From positions 310,001-374,000 of the forward strand of contig NZ_CP007542.1 of assembly GCF_000478825.2 (NCBI RefSeq): a stretch of DNA of 64,000 nt. Direction: 5' to 3'. Below the pieces are notes generated by a model, which saw only the letters and a list, made by a program, of their open reading frames with translations, did not search any database and was not told the origin of the DNA. Shown here piece after piece: positions 46,095 to 56,312 of the stretch. Source of the stretch: Synechocystis sp. PCC 6714 (GTDB lineage: Bacteria > Cyanobacteriota > Cyanobacteriia > Cyanobacteriales > Microcystaceae). A program made the translations under genes and the position numbers. The number at the start of each line of letters is the position of its first letter. Position 1 is the stretch's first letter.

Positions 46095-46271
46095 CAGAAA
46101 AATGGGTCCGAAACCCCGTCCCCTAGGATGGCTTTACATTGGAATTATAGTGGTTGGCCTGCCCGCCCCCCAAGTTAAATTGGCCACAAAAAAAAGGGCA
46201 ACAGGAAATGACTCCTGCTCCCCCCGCAATGGGCTATGGGAATAGCCAAACTAGATTGGCTTAGGCCGGCA

Positions 46272-46580
46272 CTAGAATTGTTTCTTGATCTGCTCAAAAG
46301 TATTGGCCAACTCACTCCAACTTTTTTCCAAACCGGCCTGTAACTCATCCCAGGCCGCCTCTCCAGATTGCTGGAGGTCCTGCCATTTGCCCATCAGTGC
46401 ATCCCGTTGAGCCTGGAGTTCTTTCATTGTCCGTTGATAGTTGATATTGGCATCCGCCGTTTTTTCCCTAGCTTCAGCGGACATTTGGTCAATGTGGGCG
46501 TTCAGTTGGTCAATTTTAGCCTTGACTTTTTCTTTATAGGCTTCCTTTTCTTGGGCACTCATAGTGGTTGGGTTGGACAT
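46272..46580 (-). CDS. Small coiled-coil protein
   Basis: The 102-residue protein is charged and almost wholly alpha-helical (KEKVKAKIDQLNAHIDQM, heptads of Leu/Ile/Met spaced by Lys/Glu/Gln), with repeated Trp-Leu/Ala segments in the C-terminal half (GKWQDL, AAWDEL, KSWSEL). No signal or membrane part. Such proteins in cyanobacteria are often stress-induced, structural or scaffold-like; I recognise no specific function. Confidence 0.65.
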   Translation of the reverse strand: MSNPTTMSAQEKEAYKEKVKAKIDQLNAHIDQMSAEAREKTADANINYQRTMKELQAQRDALMGKWQDLQQSGEAAWDELQAGLEKSWSELANTFEQIKKQF

Positions 46581-46772
46581 GGAATTTATCCTCTGTTGAT
46601 TTACTTTGATGTCTTTTGAGGTTGTCTAGAAAAACTCGGTCAATGGAAGTTCATACCAAGCTAAAAAGTGAGTGGACAATGCTTACAGTGGCGTCAGCAC
46701 TGACGATCTTTTCAGGGTCAGGGGGGAATTAATTGCTTTTTGGTAAGCCCAATTCTCTTAGCTGATAAAGCT

Positions 46773-47174
46773 CTAAAATTTGCCGGTAATAACCAAGGCC
46801 AACACAATTAACCCCAGGGTCAGATTGGCGGCTAATCCAAAGCCAATTAAATTTCGTCTGAACTGTTTTTGGGAGTGTGGATCAACTTTGGACACCGGTG
46901 GAGAAACAGGATAGGCGTTGATCAAGCCGGAATCTGTAACTCGGTAAGCCGGCTCTACATTGGGAGAAGAGGGGACATTTCCTCGGTTTCCACGCTCTTG
47001 CATTTCCGATTCTGGAGTCAAAGGAGTTTCCCTCTCCATCAACCCTTTGGCCGCAACCTCAGAGGGAATTAGCTCACTCCCATCACTGCCATGGCGCCCA
47101 AGATTATTCTCCTTAGACTGGACTGACTTACCGGTGGGTGCTTCTTTGTCCAGGGTTGTGTTTTGGTTATCCAT
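46773..47174 (-). CDS. C-terminally anchored membrane protein
   Basis: ATG at 47174 (MDNQNTTLDKEAP) is chosen: a GGAGGG ribosome-binding site lies just upstream, and the longer frame to 47252 adds unrelated residues. The 133-residue product is acidic and disordered for about 100 residues, then has one TM helix near its end (NLIGFGLAANLTLGLIVLALVIT). It is a tail-anchored protein of unknown role. Confidence 0.6.
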   Translation of the reverse strand: MDNQNTTLDKEAPTGKSVQSKENNLGRHGSDGSELIPSEVAAKGLMERETPLTPESEMQERGNRGNVPSSPNVEPAYRVTDSGLINAYPVSPPVSKVDPHSQKQFRRNLIGFGLAANLTLGLIVLALVITGKF

Positions 47175-47397
47175 TGATAACCCTCCATCTAACAACAGCA
47201 AGTATTTACCTTGCAACAATGCCATTGTAATTTTATGTCGTGCTTTTGTCAACCAAAAGTAATCTATTTTTAATTACTTTATCATGGTTATATTATTGCA
47301 TTGTTATTACAAAAAAAGGAGTCGAGACCTGAATCGGCAGCATTATGGCCCGCGGAAAATTGCTATGCTGAGATTATGGAAATGTTAAGGGAGGGCA

Positions 47398-47553
47398 ATG
47401 GTCAGAACGAAACCGAAATCCGATAAAGTGCTCACAATTCGCTTGCCAGAAAAGGATTTAGTACATTTGGAGAAGTATTGCACAGCGGAGGGAAGAACTA
47501 AAACAGAGGTGTTGCGCCAACTGATCCAAAGTCTGCCCGTGGTGTCTGACTAG
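47398..47553 (+). CDS. CopG/Arc-type ribbon-helix-helix protein (51 aa)
   Basis: The ATG at 47398 starts a 51-residue ORF too short for usual ORF listing. It begins with the beta-strand KVLTIRLPEKDL, continues with a helix LVHLEKYCTAEG and second helix TKTEVLRQLIQSL, the classical ribbon-helix-helix (CopG/MetJ) DNA-binding fold. A GGGAGGGC ribosome-binding site precedes it. No toxin gene is adjacent, so it may be an orphan antitoxin or a transcription regulator. Confidence 0.8.
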   Translation: MVRTKPKSDKVLTIRLPEKDLVHLEKYCTAEGRTKTEVLRQLIQSLPVVSD

Positions 47554-47634
47554 GGGAGGATTTTGCTACAATGGTGGGCTGGTCAAAGTAGATAACTTAG
47601 ACAGTCCGCGTTAGGCAATTTAAGCAGAAGCACT

Positions 47635-47871
47635 ATGTACAATCCTTCCCTCCGTCGAGAAGCCCGTTATGAACCAGCGGCGGTTTTGCCCGTTACCCGT
47701 GAGCAGTCCTTGATTGACTGGTTAGAAAGTAATAATCGTCTGATTTACCGGGAGATTGAAGAAGGGACCACCAGTAATATCAGCGATGAAGATGTGGATA
47801 TTGCCGAGCTGATGGACGGGGATGACAATCTTTATGGTGATGATGGCGCTGACGATATGGAGGAAGAATAG
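47635..47871 (+). CDS. DUF3134-like small acidic protein
   Basis: The 78-residue protein has a moderately conserved start (YNPSLRREARYEPAAVLP), a helical middle (SLIDWLESNNRLIYREIE) and a strongly acidic tail (NISDEDVDIAELMDGDDNLYGDD). It fits the cyanobacterial DUF3134 family as I recall it. It is divergent in direction from the phosphatase gene downstream and just after the ribbon-helix-helix ORF. Confidence 0.65.
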   Translation: MYNPSLRREARYEPAAVLPVTREQSLIDWLESNNRLIYREIEEGTTSNISDEDVDIAELMDGDDNLYGDDGADDMEEE

Positions 47872-47932
47872 CATTGACCCCTGAGGCAAGATTTTTCGGT
47901 ATTGTCCCGACCAGGGGTATCCGGTTCCTGTC

Positions 47933-48406
47933 TTAGGGGGTCCTATTTTTGCCGATGCTGGTGAGTAAATTGGCGCAGGCATCTTCGAGTAAGTCAATCA
48001 CATGTTCGAATCCCGCCTGGCCGCCGTAGTAGGGGTCGGGCACTTCCCGATCGCCAAACTTTTCGGCATAATCACAGATCATCTTTACTTTATGGTGATG
48101 TTGTCCTGCCGGATCCTGGGCAAGAATATTACGGTAGTTATCCCGGTCCATGGCTAGAATCAGGTCAAAGGAATGGAAATCTGTGGGGAGAAATTGTCTT
48201 GCCCTTCCCTGTACTCGGTAACCCCGTTTTTTCAAACTTGCTGTCATGCGGCGATCGGGGGGGTCTCCCACATGGTAACCGGAAGTCCCGGCGGAGTCGC
48301 AAAGGATTTCTGCCCCCAAGCCAGCCTGTTCAATTTGGGCATTCATGATATTTTCCGCCGCTGGCGATCGGCAAATATTTCCTAAACAGACAAACAATAA
48401 TTTCAT
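47933..48406 (-). CDS. Low-molecular-weight protein tyrosine phosphatase
   Basis: The 157-residue enzyme has the catalytic loop CLGNICRS (Cys7 nucleophile, Arg13) at its start and the general-acid Asp in VPDPYYGG near residue 125. It dephosphorylates tyrosine on proteins. In cyanobacteria the homologue (slr0328 as I recall) acts on photosynthesis-related proteins. It is followed by futB on the same strand. Confidence 0.96.
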   Translation of the reverse strand: MKLLFVCLGNICRSPAAENIMNAQIEQAGLGAEILCDSAGTSGYHVGDPPDRRMTASLKKRGYRVQGRARQFLPTDFHSFDLILAMDRDNYRNILAQDPAGQHHHKVKMICDYAEKFGDREVPDPYYGGQAGFEHVIDLLEDACANLLTSIGKNRTP

Positions 48407-48464
48407 CTTTAAATCTAAAGGTCTAGGATCGATGGGTTAAAACTGAATGTGTATAAATTTCCCA

Positions 48465-50144
48465 CTAACTTTGTAGATCGTTGGGGCGGGAGCGGGCAAT
48501 TTGCACACTGAGGAAAATCACGGGCAACATTCCCGCCAGAATAATGGTCAGTGCTGGGGCTGCCGCCTCAATGAGCCGTTCGTCGGAGGCGTATTGATAA
48601 ACCCGGATGGCTAAGGTATCGAAGTTAAAAGGACGGATTACCAACGTTGCTGGCAATTCTTTCATTACGTCGACAAACACCAACATCACAGCGGTGAGTA
48701 GGCCTCCGGTCATTAGGGGAGCATGGACTTGCCAGAGAATTTGGCTGGGGCTTTTGCCTAAACTGCGGGCCGCATCGTCCAAACTGGGTTTAATTTTGCC
48801 TAAACTACCTTCAAGGGAGCCCAGGGCCACGGCCAAAAACCTGACCAGATAGGCATAGACCAGAATGGCAATGGTGCCACTCAGCAGAAGACCCATTTTT
48901 ACGCCCCAAATATTTTCCCACCAATCAGCCAGCCAATTGTCAAAGTTTCCCGCTGGAATGAGCACCCCCACGGCAATGACGGAACCGGGGATGGCATAGC
49001 CCATGGAAGTGACTTTGACTGCGAAGGAGGTTAGGGGTTGGCGGCTCAACCTTTGGCCATAGACCAGGATTAAACCAATCCCTAGGGCGATCGCCGCGGT
49101 GAGGCAGGCCAGGATTAAACTGTGGGAGGCCAATTGGAAGAAGTTATTGTTACTGACTTCCTGGGCGTAGGAGAGAGTAAGGTAAAGCAAATAGCTGGCG
49201 GGTATTAAAAAGCCGAGCAAGAAGGGAAAAAGACAAAAAACTAAGGCCCCGATCGCCCTTAGGCCCCGGAGTTGATAACGGGGTAAATGCTGTTGGGGAC
49301 TACTGGATTGATAAAATTTTGCCTGACGGCGGGACCAGCGTTCCAAGATAACCAGGAGGAAAATAAAAATCATTAAAAAGGCCGCCAGTTGGGTGGCCCC
49401 TTGCCTTTCCCCAAAGCCGAACCAGGTGGAATAGATACCTGTGGTGAAAGTATTGACGCCAAAATATTGCACAGTGCCAAAATCATTCAGGGTTTCCATC
49501 ATTACCAACGCTAAACCAGCGGCGATCGCCGGCCGAGCTAGGGGCAGTGCCACCCGACCAAAACTTTGCCAGGGGTTACAACCAAGGGAACGACTGGCTT
49601 CTAGGGTGCAAATTCCCTGTTCTAAAAAGGCAATGCGAGTTAGGAGATAAACGTAGGGATAGGAGACCAAAGCCAAAATGGCGATCGCCCCCCAAAGGGA
49701 ACGGATATTGGGAAACCAATACTCAGGGGCTGACTGCCAACCGAAGATAGGACGCAGTAGTCCTTGGACGGGACCGTAGTAGTCCAAAAGGTTGCTATAG
49801 CCGTAGGCCAATAAGTAGGCCGGGGAAGACAGGGGTAATAACAAAGCCCATTCCAACCAGCGGGAGCCGGGAAAACGGCACATGGTCACTAGCCAAGCGG
49901 TACCCACCCCCAAAACCAAAACCCCCGCTCCCACTCCCACCATAAGAGCTAGGGAGTTACGAATGTATTCTCCCAAAACCGTCTCCCAGAGGTGTTGAAA
50001 AATTTCCCCCTGCCAGGAAAAAATACCCAGAAAAACAAAGACCACCGGCACTGCAATCCAAGCGGCGATCAGTAAACTGACCATAACCCAAACATTGAGG
50101 GAAACTTTACTGAAGGGGGAAAACGCAATGGAGAAATTAAACAC
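48465..50144 (-). CDS. futB: Ferric iron ABC transporter permease FutB
   Basis: The 559-residue protein contains two fused permease halves, each with about six TM helices and an EAA loop: EASRSLGCNPWQSFGRVALP in the first and DAARSLGKSPSQILWQVHAP in the second. This architecture (SfuB/FbpB type) is that of Fe(III) permeases. FutA2 at 6307-7347 supplies the ferric ion and FutC, not in this window, the ATPase. The order phosphatase-futB matches what I remember for PCC 6803 slr0328-slr0327. Confidence 0.95.
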   Translation of the reverse strand: MFNFSIAFSPFSKVSLNVWVMVSLLIAAWIAVPVVFVFLGIFSWQGEIFQHLWETVLGEYIRNSLALMVGVGAGVLVLGVGTAWLVTMCRFPGSRWLEWALLLPLSSPAYLLAYGYSNLLDYYGPVQGLLRPIFGWQSAPEYWFPNIRSLWGAIAILALVSYPYVYLLTRIAFLEQGICTLEASRSLGCNPWQSFGRVALPLARPAIAAGLALVMMETLNDFGTVQYFGVNTFTTGIYSTWFGFGERQGATQLAAFLMIFIFLLVILERWSRRQAKFYQSSSPQQHLPRYQLRGLRAIGALVFCLFPFLLGFLIPASYLLYLTLSYAQEVSNNNFFQLASHSLILACLTAAIALGIGLILVYGQRLSRQPLTSFAVKVTSMGYAIPGSVIAVGVLIPAGNFDNWLADWWENIWGVKMGLLLSGTIAILVYAYLVRFLAVALGSLEGSLGKIKPSLDDAARSLGKSPSQILWQVHAPLMTGGLLTAVMLVFVDVMKELPATLVIRPFNFDTLAIRVYQYASDERLIEAAAPALTIILAGMLPVIFLSVQIARSRPNDLQS

Positions 50145-50212
50145 GGCAGATCGGACGCAGTGACAAGGCTGGGTTACTATCGGTTACTGATGCTAAATGA
50201 CTATGGAATGGA

Positions 50213-50482
50213 TCAGCTAGTGGGGGGCTCGTCTGTTTTAAAAGGATTTTGCCCGATGCCCAATTCTTTTTTGCTCTCCTTAAGGCTCTTCCATAGTTTT
50301 TTGATTCTCTCATAGGCTTCCACTGTTTCAATTTTGCCTGCGGTCTCTAAATTGCAAATCACACTCACTTTCTGGGCGAATTCCTGTAGATTTGCATTAA
50401 AAACCAACTTTTCCGGCTTGAAATCCCCATAATATTTACTTTTGGGATACATAAATGCGTCTTTTTCCGGATTATCAGTCAT
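50213..50482 (-). CDS. Small cyanobacterial hypothetical protein
   Basis: The 89-residue protein has no signal peptide or TM. A conserved-looking core runs through KYYGDFKPEKLVFNANLQEFAQKV and a helical end (EAYERIKKLWKSLKESK). It resembles a small domain family seen only in cyanobacteria (DUF7219-like, from memory). It is divergent from ribE. The function is unknown. Confidence 0.55.
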   Translation of the reverse strand: MTDNPEKDAFMYPKSKYYGDFKPEKLVFNANLQEFAQKVSVICNLETAGKIETVEAYERIKKLWKSLKESKKELGIGQNPFKTDEPPTS

Positions 50483-50680
50483 ATTATCTCTTCAGCGGAC
50501 AAGAACACTAACCATTGTAGGCGCATTGACCATTTCCGGGGGGTTGGGTCGGGTAAAAATAACCCTGCTCAGACCATGGCTTCTAAGGGTTTTTGTCAAT
50601 TACCGCAGTAACCCAACCCAAGCTGGGACAATGGTGGTGGTTATTCCAGACCGTCCCCATCTTCCCCTATTTCTTCCATT

Positions 50681-51361
50681 GTGTTTACCGGCATTATCCA
50701 ATCCCTCGGTTACCTTTCTGCCCAGCGGGCCGACCGCCTGGAAATTACCCTCGCTCCTCCTGATGCCCAAAGGGTCCTGGGAGATATGGCTTTGGGGGAT
50801 AGCATTGCAGTGGATGGAGTTTGCCTCACCGTAGAGGCGATCGCCCACCATGGGTTTCTAGCGGATATTTCCCCGGAAACTTTGCAGCGCACCACCCTCG
50901 GCCGAGCCAAGGAACGACGCACAGCGGTCAATATTGAAACTTCCCTCCGGGTAGGGGGAAAAGTGGGAGGACATTTTGTCTCCGGCCATGTGGACGGAGT
51001 GGGGCAATTGTTGAGCAACGAACAAACTGACAATGCTTGGCTACTAAGCTTTGGTCCGGTGGGGAATCTGCAGGGACAATGGTATCAGTATCTAGCGCCC
51101 TACCTCGTGCCTAAGGGCAGTATCGCCGTCAATGGCATTAGTTTGACGGTGGCGGACTGTGGAGAGAATTGGTTTAATGTGGCAGTAATTCCCCACACCT
51201 ACAGCGAAACTAATTTGCAACTGTTACAACCGGGGGACTGGGTTAATTTGGAGGGGGATATTTTGGGTAAATATGCGGCCCGATTTTTGTCCCGGGGTCA
51301 AGCAACAGAAAGGGCTAAAGATATTGACCTAGCGTTTTTGTCCGAACATGGCTACGGCTAG
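50681..51361 (+). CDS. ribE: Riboflavin synthase alpha subunit
   Basis: The GTG start at 50681 gives VFTGIIQSLGYL, the usual N-terminus of this enzyme. The 226-residue product has two tandem lumazine-binding domains (LGDSIAVDGVCLTVEA; PKGSIAVNGISLTVAD), each with the conserved Thr-Val region, and the trimerising C-terminal helix. It dismutates two 6,7-dimethyl-8-ribityllumazine molecules to riboflavin plus a pyrimidine. No other rib genes adjoin. Confidence 0.96.
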   Translation: MFTGIIQSLGYLSAQRADRLEITLAPPDAQRVLGDMALGDSIAVDGVCLTVEAIAHHGFLADISPETLQRTTLGRAKERRTAVNIETSLRVGGKVGGHFVSGHVDGVGQLLSNEQTDNAWLLSFGPVGNLQGQWYQYLAPYLVPKGSIAVNGISLTVADCGENWFNVAVIPHTYSETNLQLLQPGDWVNLEGDILGKYAARFLSRGQATERAKDIDLAFLSEHGYG

Positions 51362-51482
51362 CATGATGCCACCGGTAAGCATAGTTAGCCACAGTTAATT
51401 TCAGGTTTCAACGGGTAGAAATTGCCTTTGCTCCACTGGATTGTTTTGCTAGGCTGGAGGGAGATCCCGAGAAATTAGTTCT

Positions 51483-51992
51483 ATGTTTTCTTTGCTCCTT
51501 TCTGGCTGGCAGCGGTGGCTACAAATACTTATCTTGGCGATCGCCTTGGTGTTGCTCTGGGCGCCATCGGCATTGGCCCAAGCCAATACGGTGAACTACA
51601 CCTATGGGGATTTAGCTCGGTCAGATTTTTCCCATCAGGACTTAACCAAAGCGGTGTTTGCGGCGGCGGATTTACGGGAAAGCAATTTTGAGGGGAGTGA
51701 TCTAACCTTTTCCATTTTGACCGATGCGGTTTTCCTCCATGCCAATCTCCGGGGTGCTAACCTGAGTGGCTCCCTGGTGGACCGGGTTACCCTGGATTTT
51801 GCTGATTTGCGGGACACCATTTTCACCGAGGCGATCGCCACCCGCACCCGTTTTTACGACACCGATATTACGGGGGCAGATTTTAGTGATGCGGTGCTTG
51901 ATGCTTACCAAGTCAAACTGATGTGTGAACGGGCGGCAGGGGTTAATCCAGTCACTGGGGTAGCCACCAGAGAAAGTTTAGGTTGTCGTTAA
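51483..51992 (+). CDS. Exported pentapeptide-repeat protein
   Basis: The 169-residue protein has a Sec signal (hydrophobic residues about 10-32, cleavage near ALAQA). About eighteen A(D/N)LXX repeats follow, with a break (VTLDFADL) in the middle, then a conserved Cys-containing end ([13 protein letters not shown]...RESLGC). The two cysteines may form a disulphide in the periplasm or lumen. It is tail-to-tail with murE, overlapping by four bases. The function is unknown; a lumenal role is possible. Confidence 0.85.
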   Translation: MFSLLLSGWQRWLQILILAIALVLLWAPSALAQANTVNYTYGDLARSDFSHQDLTKAVFAAADLRESNFEGSDLTFSILTDAVFLHANLRGANLSGSLVDRVTLDFADLRDTIFTEAIATRTRFYDTDITGADFSDAVLDAYQVKLMCERAAGVNPVTGVATRESLGCR

Positions 51993-53515
51993 TGGTGACC
52001 GTTGTAACGCAGAGTCAACGCTTCCCTGGCCTGTTCCCGGTCATCAAAGTGGATCTTTTCCGTCCCGAGAATCTGGTAGTCTTCATGACCTTTACCGGCA
52101 ATTAACACCCCATCCCCTGGTTGCGCTTCGCGGATTGCTTTTTGGATGGCAGTGGCCCGATCGCCAATAATCCAGGGCTTGGCATCTGGGGCAATACCCT
52201 GTACCACATCGGCCAAAATTTGTTCCGGATCTTCGGTACGGGGATTATCGGAAGTAACCACCGCTAGGTCGGATAACTGGGCGGCAATATTGCCCATTAA
52301 AGGGCGTTTAGTGCGGTCACGATCGCCACCACAACCGAATACGCAAATCAAACGGCCGGGGATGAAGGGTCGAGCAGCCTTGAGAGCATTTTCCAAACTA
52401 TCAGGGGTGTGGGCATAGTCCACCATGACAGAAATGTCCTGATCCGGGCGGATTTTGACTTGCTCCATGCGCCCTGGTACCCCAGGAAAATTGAGCAAAT
52501 CCTTGACCATAGTGGCTAAATCTAAACCAAAATGCACTCCACTGGCGATCGCCGCTAACACATTAGCTAAGTTAAATTGCCCTACTAGCGGAGACTGGAA
52601 TGGTAATGATCCCTGGGGCGTGACCAAAATCCCCTGCACACCGGTAGGTTGATAGTCTAAATCTTTGGTGTAAAAATCCGCTGTGCTCCCATTGACACTG
52701 TAGGTATAAACTTGCTCCGACGGCAGGCGATCGATTAATTTTTGCCCGTAAACGTCATCTTGGTTAATCACTGCCCGACCCTTTAAATATTGCCCTTCAA
52801 ACAGCAGGGCTTTGGCGGCAAAATAATTGTCCATAGTGCCGTGGAAATCCAAGTGATCCTGGGTCAGGTTGGTGAAAACAGCACAGGCAAAGTCACATTG
52901 CAAGACCCGCCCCTGGGCCAAGGCGTGGGAACTGACTTCCATCACTGCGTACTGATTGCCTGCTTGAAGAGCTTCCGCCAATTGTTTCTGCAAATCCGTA
53001 GCAAAAGGGGTAGTGTGGGTAGCGTTTTTTTGATAGCCGGGCCAACGGGTGTAGAGGGTACCTAATAAAGCGCTGGGCCGTTGCTGTTGGTTAAGAAAAT
53101 ATTCAATTAGATGGCTGGTGGTGGTTTTCCCATTGGTGCCTGTTACCCCGGTCAACTGTAAAGTTTGGGCCGGATGTTGATAAAAAGCGGCGGCAATATC
53201 AGCACAAACCTTGACCAAATCCGGCACGGCAATGACACATTCTCCATTTTGGGCCGGAAACTTTTGCAATGCGCTCTCACTCACCACGGCGGCGATCGCC
53301 CCGCCACTGAGGGCCCCAGACCAAAATTCGCCCCCATCGACCCTAGTGCCTGGCATACCAATGAATAATGTGCCGGGGGAACAAGCGTGGGAATTGGTGG
53401 ACAAACCCTCCACTACTTCTCCTAGGGCGGGGTAACGCTCAGGTTCCTGGGTTAACCAAGGGGCGGCGGCTACCACTGCTGGAACCGATGCTAATAAATG
53501 CCCTAACTTAACCAT
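51989..53515 (-). CDS. murE: UDP-MurNAc-tripeptide synthetase MurE
   Basis: ATG at 53515 ([13 protein letters not shown]) is preferred over the longer in-frame start at 53608. The 508-residue ligase adds the third residue to UDP-MurNAc-dipeptide using ATP. Seen: [14 protein letters not shown] (P-loop), the carbamylated-Lys region, and DNPRTEDP, the DNPR motif that selects meso-diaminopimelate. DapL in this window supplies that substrate. Confidence 0.96.
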   Translation of the reverse strand: MVKLGHLLASVPAVVAAAPWLTQEPERYPALGEVVEGLSTNSHACSPGTLFIGMPGTRVDGGEFWSGALSGGAIAAVVSESALQKFPAQNGECVIAVPDLVKVCADIAAAFYQHPAQTLQLTGVTGTNGKTTTSHLIEYFLNQQQRPSALLGTLYTRWPGYQKNATHTTPFATDLQKQLAEALQAGNQYAVMEVSSHALAQGRVLQCDFACAVFTNLTQDHLDFHGTMDNYFAAKALLFEGQYLKGRAVINQDDVYGQKLIDRLPSEQVYTYSVNGSTADFYTKDLDYQPTGVQGILVTPQGSLPFQSPLVGQFNLANVLAAIASGVHFGLDLATMVKDLLNFPGVPGRMEQVKIRPDQDISVMVDYAHTPDSLENALKAARPFIPGRLICVFGCGGDRDRTKRPLMGNIAAQLSDLAVVTSDNPRTEDPEQILADVVQGIAPDAKPWIIGDRATAIQKAIREAQPGDGVLIAGKGHEDYQILGTEKIHFDDREQAREALTLRYNGHH

Positions 53516-53616
53516 GGTCGTTTTTCCCCAATCAAATTTGCCGTAATTGAAGGTCAATATACCTGAGATGTTCCAAGTGGGGTTAGCCCCTGGTGTACTG
53601 GTTGCCAAGGTTTTAC

Positions 53617-54321
53617 CTAGCTTTGACCCACGTCCTCTCTCCGGTGACGACCTTGGACACTGGCCAGTTCAGGGTGACCTGCTTCGATCAAGGCCTGATC
53701 CCGCAAACGGCAGGAATCACAGCGGCCACAGGGTTGCTCTCCCCCGGCATAGCAAGACCAGGTTTCGGCAATGGGCACCCCCAACTCCAAGGCTTTATGG
53801 ACAATGTCGACTTTGCTGAGTGTAATCAGGGGCGCAATTAATTGGATTGGTCGCCCTTCCACTCCCACTTTGGAAGATAGGGCTGCTAATTGTTGATACA
53901 CCGCTAAATATTCGGGGCGACAGTCAGGATAGCCGGAATAATCAATGGCGTTAATACCTAAAAATACCGCTTCGGCTCCCTGGGCTTCAGCCAAAGATAA
54001 ACCCAGAGCAATAAAAACAGTGTTACGCCCCGGCACATAGGTGGAAGGAATAATATCCGGCTCCACTCCCCCTTGGGGCAGGATTTGTTGGCGATCGGTT
54101 AGGGAAGATCCTCCCCATTGGGCCAAGTCCAAATCAACGGTGAAATGGTGCTCGATCGCCAGGGCTTGAACAATGGCTTGGGCTGCCTGGAGCTCCCGGT
54201 CATGGCGTTGGCCATAGTTAAAGGACAGGGCAATCACTTGGTACCCTTCCTCTTTGGCGATCGCCGCTACAGTGGCGGAATCTAGTCCCCCTGATAAAAG
54301 AACAACAGCAGTTTTGGTCAT
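53617..54321 (-). CDS. queC: 7-cyano-7-deazaguanine synthase
   Basis: ATG at 54321 ([15 protein letters not shown]) is chosen: the PP-loop LLSGGLDS must be near the N-terminus, and the longer frame overlaps the MscS stop. The 234-residue enzyme makes preQ0 from carboxydeazaguanine, ammonia and ATP. A zinc-binding cysteine cluster near the C-terminus ([15 protein letters not shown]) completes the QueC signature. It is 34 bases before the MscS gene end on the same strand and acts before QueF. Confidence 0.96.
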   Translation of the reverse strand: MTKTAVVLLSGGLDSATVAAIAKEEGYQVIALSFNYGQRHDRELQAAQAIVQALAIEHHFTVDLDLAQWGGSSLTDRQQILPQGGVEPDIIPSTYVPGRNTVFIALGLSLAEAQGAEAVFLGINAIDYSGYPDCRPEYLAVYQQLAALSSKVGVEGRPIQLIAPLITLSKVDIVHKALELGVPIAETWSCYAGGEQPCGRCDSCRLRDQALIEAGHPELASVQGRHRREDVGQS

Positions 54322-54355
54322 CACAACTTCAACGATTTTCTTGATCAAATTAACT

Positions 54356-56200
54356 CTAAATTTCTCCAGTGGACTCAATGGCACTAAAGGGGAGAGTACT
54401 GGCTCCATTGGTGGTATATATTCGGCGGGGAACACCAATTTCAATGTTATTTTCCGTTAGGGCCTGACGTACTCGAAACCGCAGCTCCCGTCCCACGGAC
54501 CATTGCTGAGCCGGTGCTGTTTGAATCCAGATGGTGATGGTCATGCCCTCATGGGTGAGACTGTCGATGCCCAACACATCGGGAACCGCTAGCATTTTGT
54601 CGCGCCATTCCGGGTCATCGTACAGATTTTCCCCCACCTGACGCAACACATTGATGGCCTTGGCGGGGTCGGTGTCGTAGGCCACATTGATACTCACATT
54701 AGCCCTGGACCAAGAACGGGTCAGATTCTTCACTTGGGTAATGGCACTGTTGGGAATGGTTACCAATTCCCCTCCGGCGCTTCGTAGCTGGGTAACCCGC
54801 AAATTCAAATTTTCCACTCCTCCGGCGGCAAAGCCAACATCAATCACATCACCGATGGCGTACTGATCCTCCGCCAACACCAGGAATCCATCGACTAAAT
54901 CCTTGACTAAACTTTGGGAACCAAAGGAAATGGCCAGGGCCACCAAACCTCCGATGGCAACCACAGACCCGGTGGGAATACCGAGGATGGTCAAGGCGGT
55001 CAATAGCCCGCTGGTGGTAATAACCACTGTCACCACACCTTTGATAGCCCCGGCGATGGTGGAAATGCGGAGATCTCGTCTTTGGTTATCCCCCAAATTG
55101 ATAAATTTATTGAGGCTTATGTAGCTAGTGTTTTGCCAATTATCTTTTAATAGTTCGATAATGCGGTGACCGATGCGGATGGCTAGGCCGACAAAAAACC
55201 ACAGCAGTAATAATTGCAAAGGCCGGCCCAGAATGGCACCACTGAGGGTCGCTAAGCCGGGAATTTCTCGGAATATGGCGAATAGTCCGAAGTACCAACC
55301 AAGGATGATCACCCAGAACAAAAGCCACTGAATAAACTGCCAAAAGCCAATTTTTCGTTCGATGTTAAGTATTTGGGGCAATCTTTGCCAAAATATTCGT
55401 TGCCGTTGCCCTAGGATTTTCGGCACAGGATAGCGGGCTTCTATGGGGTCGGGGTGGTTTTCAGCAAAGACCTCCGACTCCGCTTGTTGTTCTTGTTCGG
55501 CGGCGATCGCCTGTTTACGCTTTAGGAGCAGTTGACGATAACGGAAAATTAGATATTTGATGCCGGCAATGACAGCCGTTGCCACCAATAGGGCAGCAGA
55601 TATTTGCAAAGCCTTTTTAAAGGATTGCTCCAAGGCTTCTGGGGTGGTGCTGGCCTGGCCCCGACGAATTTCTTCATCTAGTTTTTTTCGCCATCGCTCT
55701 GCCAAAACATCGATGGTTTGACCGTTGAAATCCGCATCATTTTCCGTCACGGAAGCCAGAACAAGGGGTAGGGGATAATCATCATTGCTGACGGTAACCA
55801 CCACCACATTATTGAGGCGAGATGTTTCCACCCTTAGGTCATCGGGGTTCATATCCCGCCCAAAAATGGCCAGTTCCAGTTTGCTTTTAATATCTTGGGC
55901 CCTTTGCTCCACAGGAACCCCGTCGTTGTCCCCCTGGCGGTCATAAACGGTGGGGGATGCCACATTGAATAGAAAACTGTTATCAATGGGCGATCGGACG
56001 GGGGCCACTTCGATGGGACCGTACCGGGAAACCTCTGGGGGTTTGTAGCCACGGCTCTGGCCACTAAATCCTTGGGGCATGACAAATTGAGCTTGGCTGG
56101 GGTGGGGAATAGTCAGTAGTAGGGCTAGAACGATGCAGCCGAGCCAGAAGAAACGTTGATATTTTCGTCGATATTTTTTCAGTTTGGTAATTAAGGGCAT
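54356..56200 (-). CDS. Large MscS-family mechanosensitive channel
   Basis: The 614-residue protein starts with an uncleaved or cleaved signal helix ([16 protein letters not shown]) and a periplasmic region (about 40-205), then five TM segments and the MscS domain ([24 protein letters not shown] as TM3; [24 protein letters not shown]). It ends with a typical alpha/beta C-terminal domain. It is a larger member than E. coli MscS, likely with its own osmosensing range. Its ATG at 56200 is near the divergent mraY. Confidence 0.93.
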   Translation of the reverse strand: MPLITKLKKYRRKYQRFFWLGCIVLALLLTIPHPSQAQFVMPQGFSGQSRGYKPPEVSRYGPIEVAPVRSPIDNSFLFNVASPTVYDRQGDNDGVPVEQRAQDIKSKLELAIFGRDMNPDDLRVETSRLNNVVVVTVSNDDYPLPLVLASVTENDADFNGQTIDVLAERWRKKLDEEIRRGQASTTPEALEQSFKKALQISAALLVATAVIAGIKYLIFRYRQLLLKRKQAIAAEQEQQAESEVFAENHPDPIEARYPVPKILGQRQRIFWQRLPQILNIERKIGFWQFIQWLLFWVIILGWYFGLFAIFREIPGLATLSGAILGRPLQLLLLWFFVGLAIRIGHRIIELLKDNWQNTSYISLNKFINLGDNQRRDLRISTIAGAIKGVVTVVITTSGLLTALTILGIPTGSVVAIGGLVALAISFGSQSLVKDLVDGFLVLAEDQYAIGDVIDVGFAAGGVENLNLRVTQLRSAGGELVTIPNSAITQVKNLTRSWSRANVSINVAYDTDPAKAINVLRQVGENLYDDPEWRDKMLAVPDVLGIDSLTHEGMTITIWIQTAPAQQWSVGRELRFRVRQALTENNIEIGVPRRIYTTNGASTLPFSAIESTGEI

Positions 56201-56312
56201 GGTTCTTGATGTTCAAATCTGTCAGCAAAATCGACAGCCAAAGGCCAGCAACCTTGATGGTAGTCTGATGGAGAAAACGTCATTGATCAACCCCTGAACT
56301 AATTTTTTGACT

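Noticed and set aside
47175-47252. Upstream extension of the tail-anchored protein
   Set aside because: A strong GGAGGG ribosome-binding site directly upstream of ATG 47174 marks the true start.
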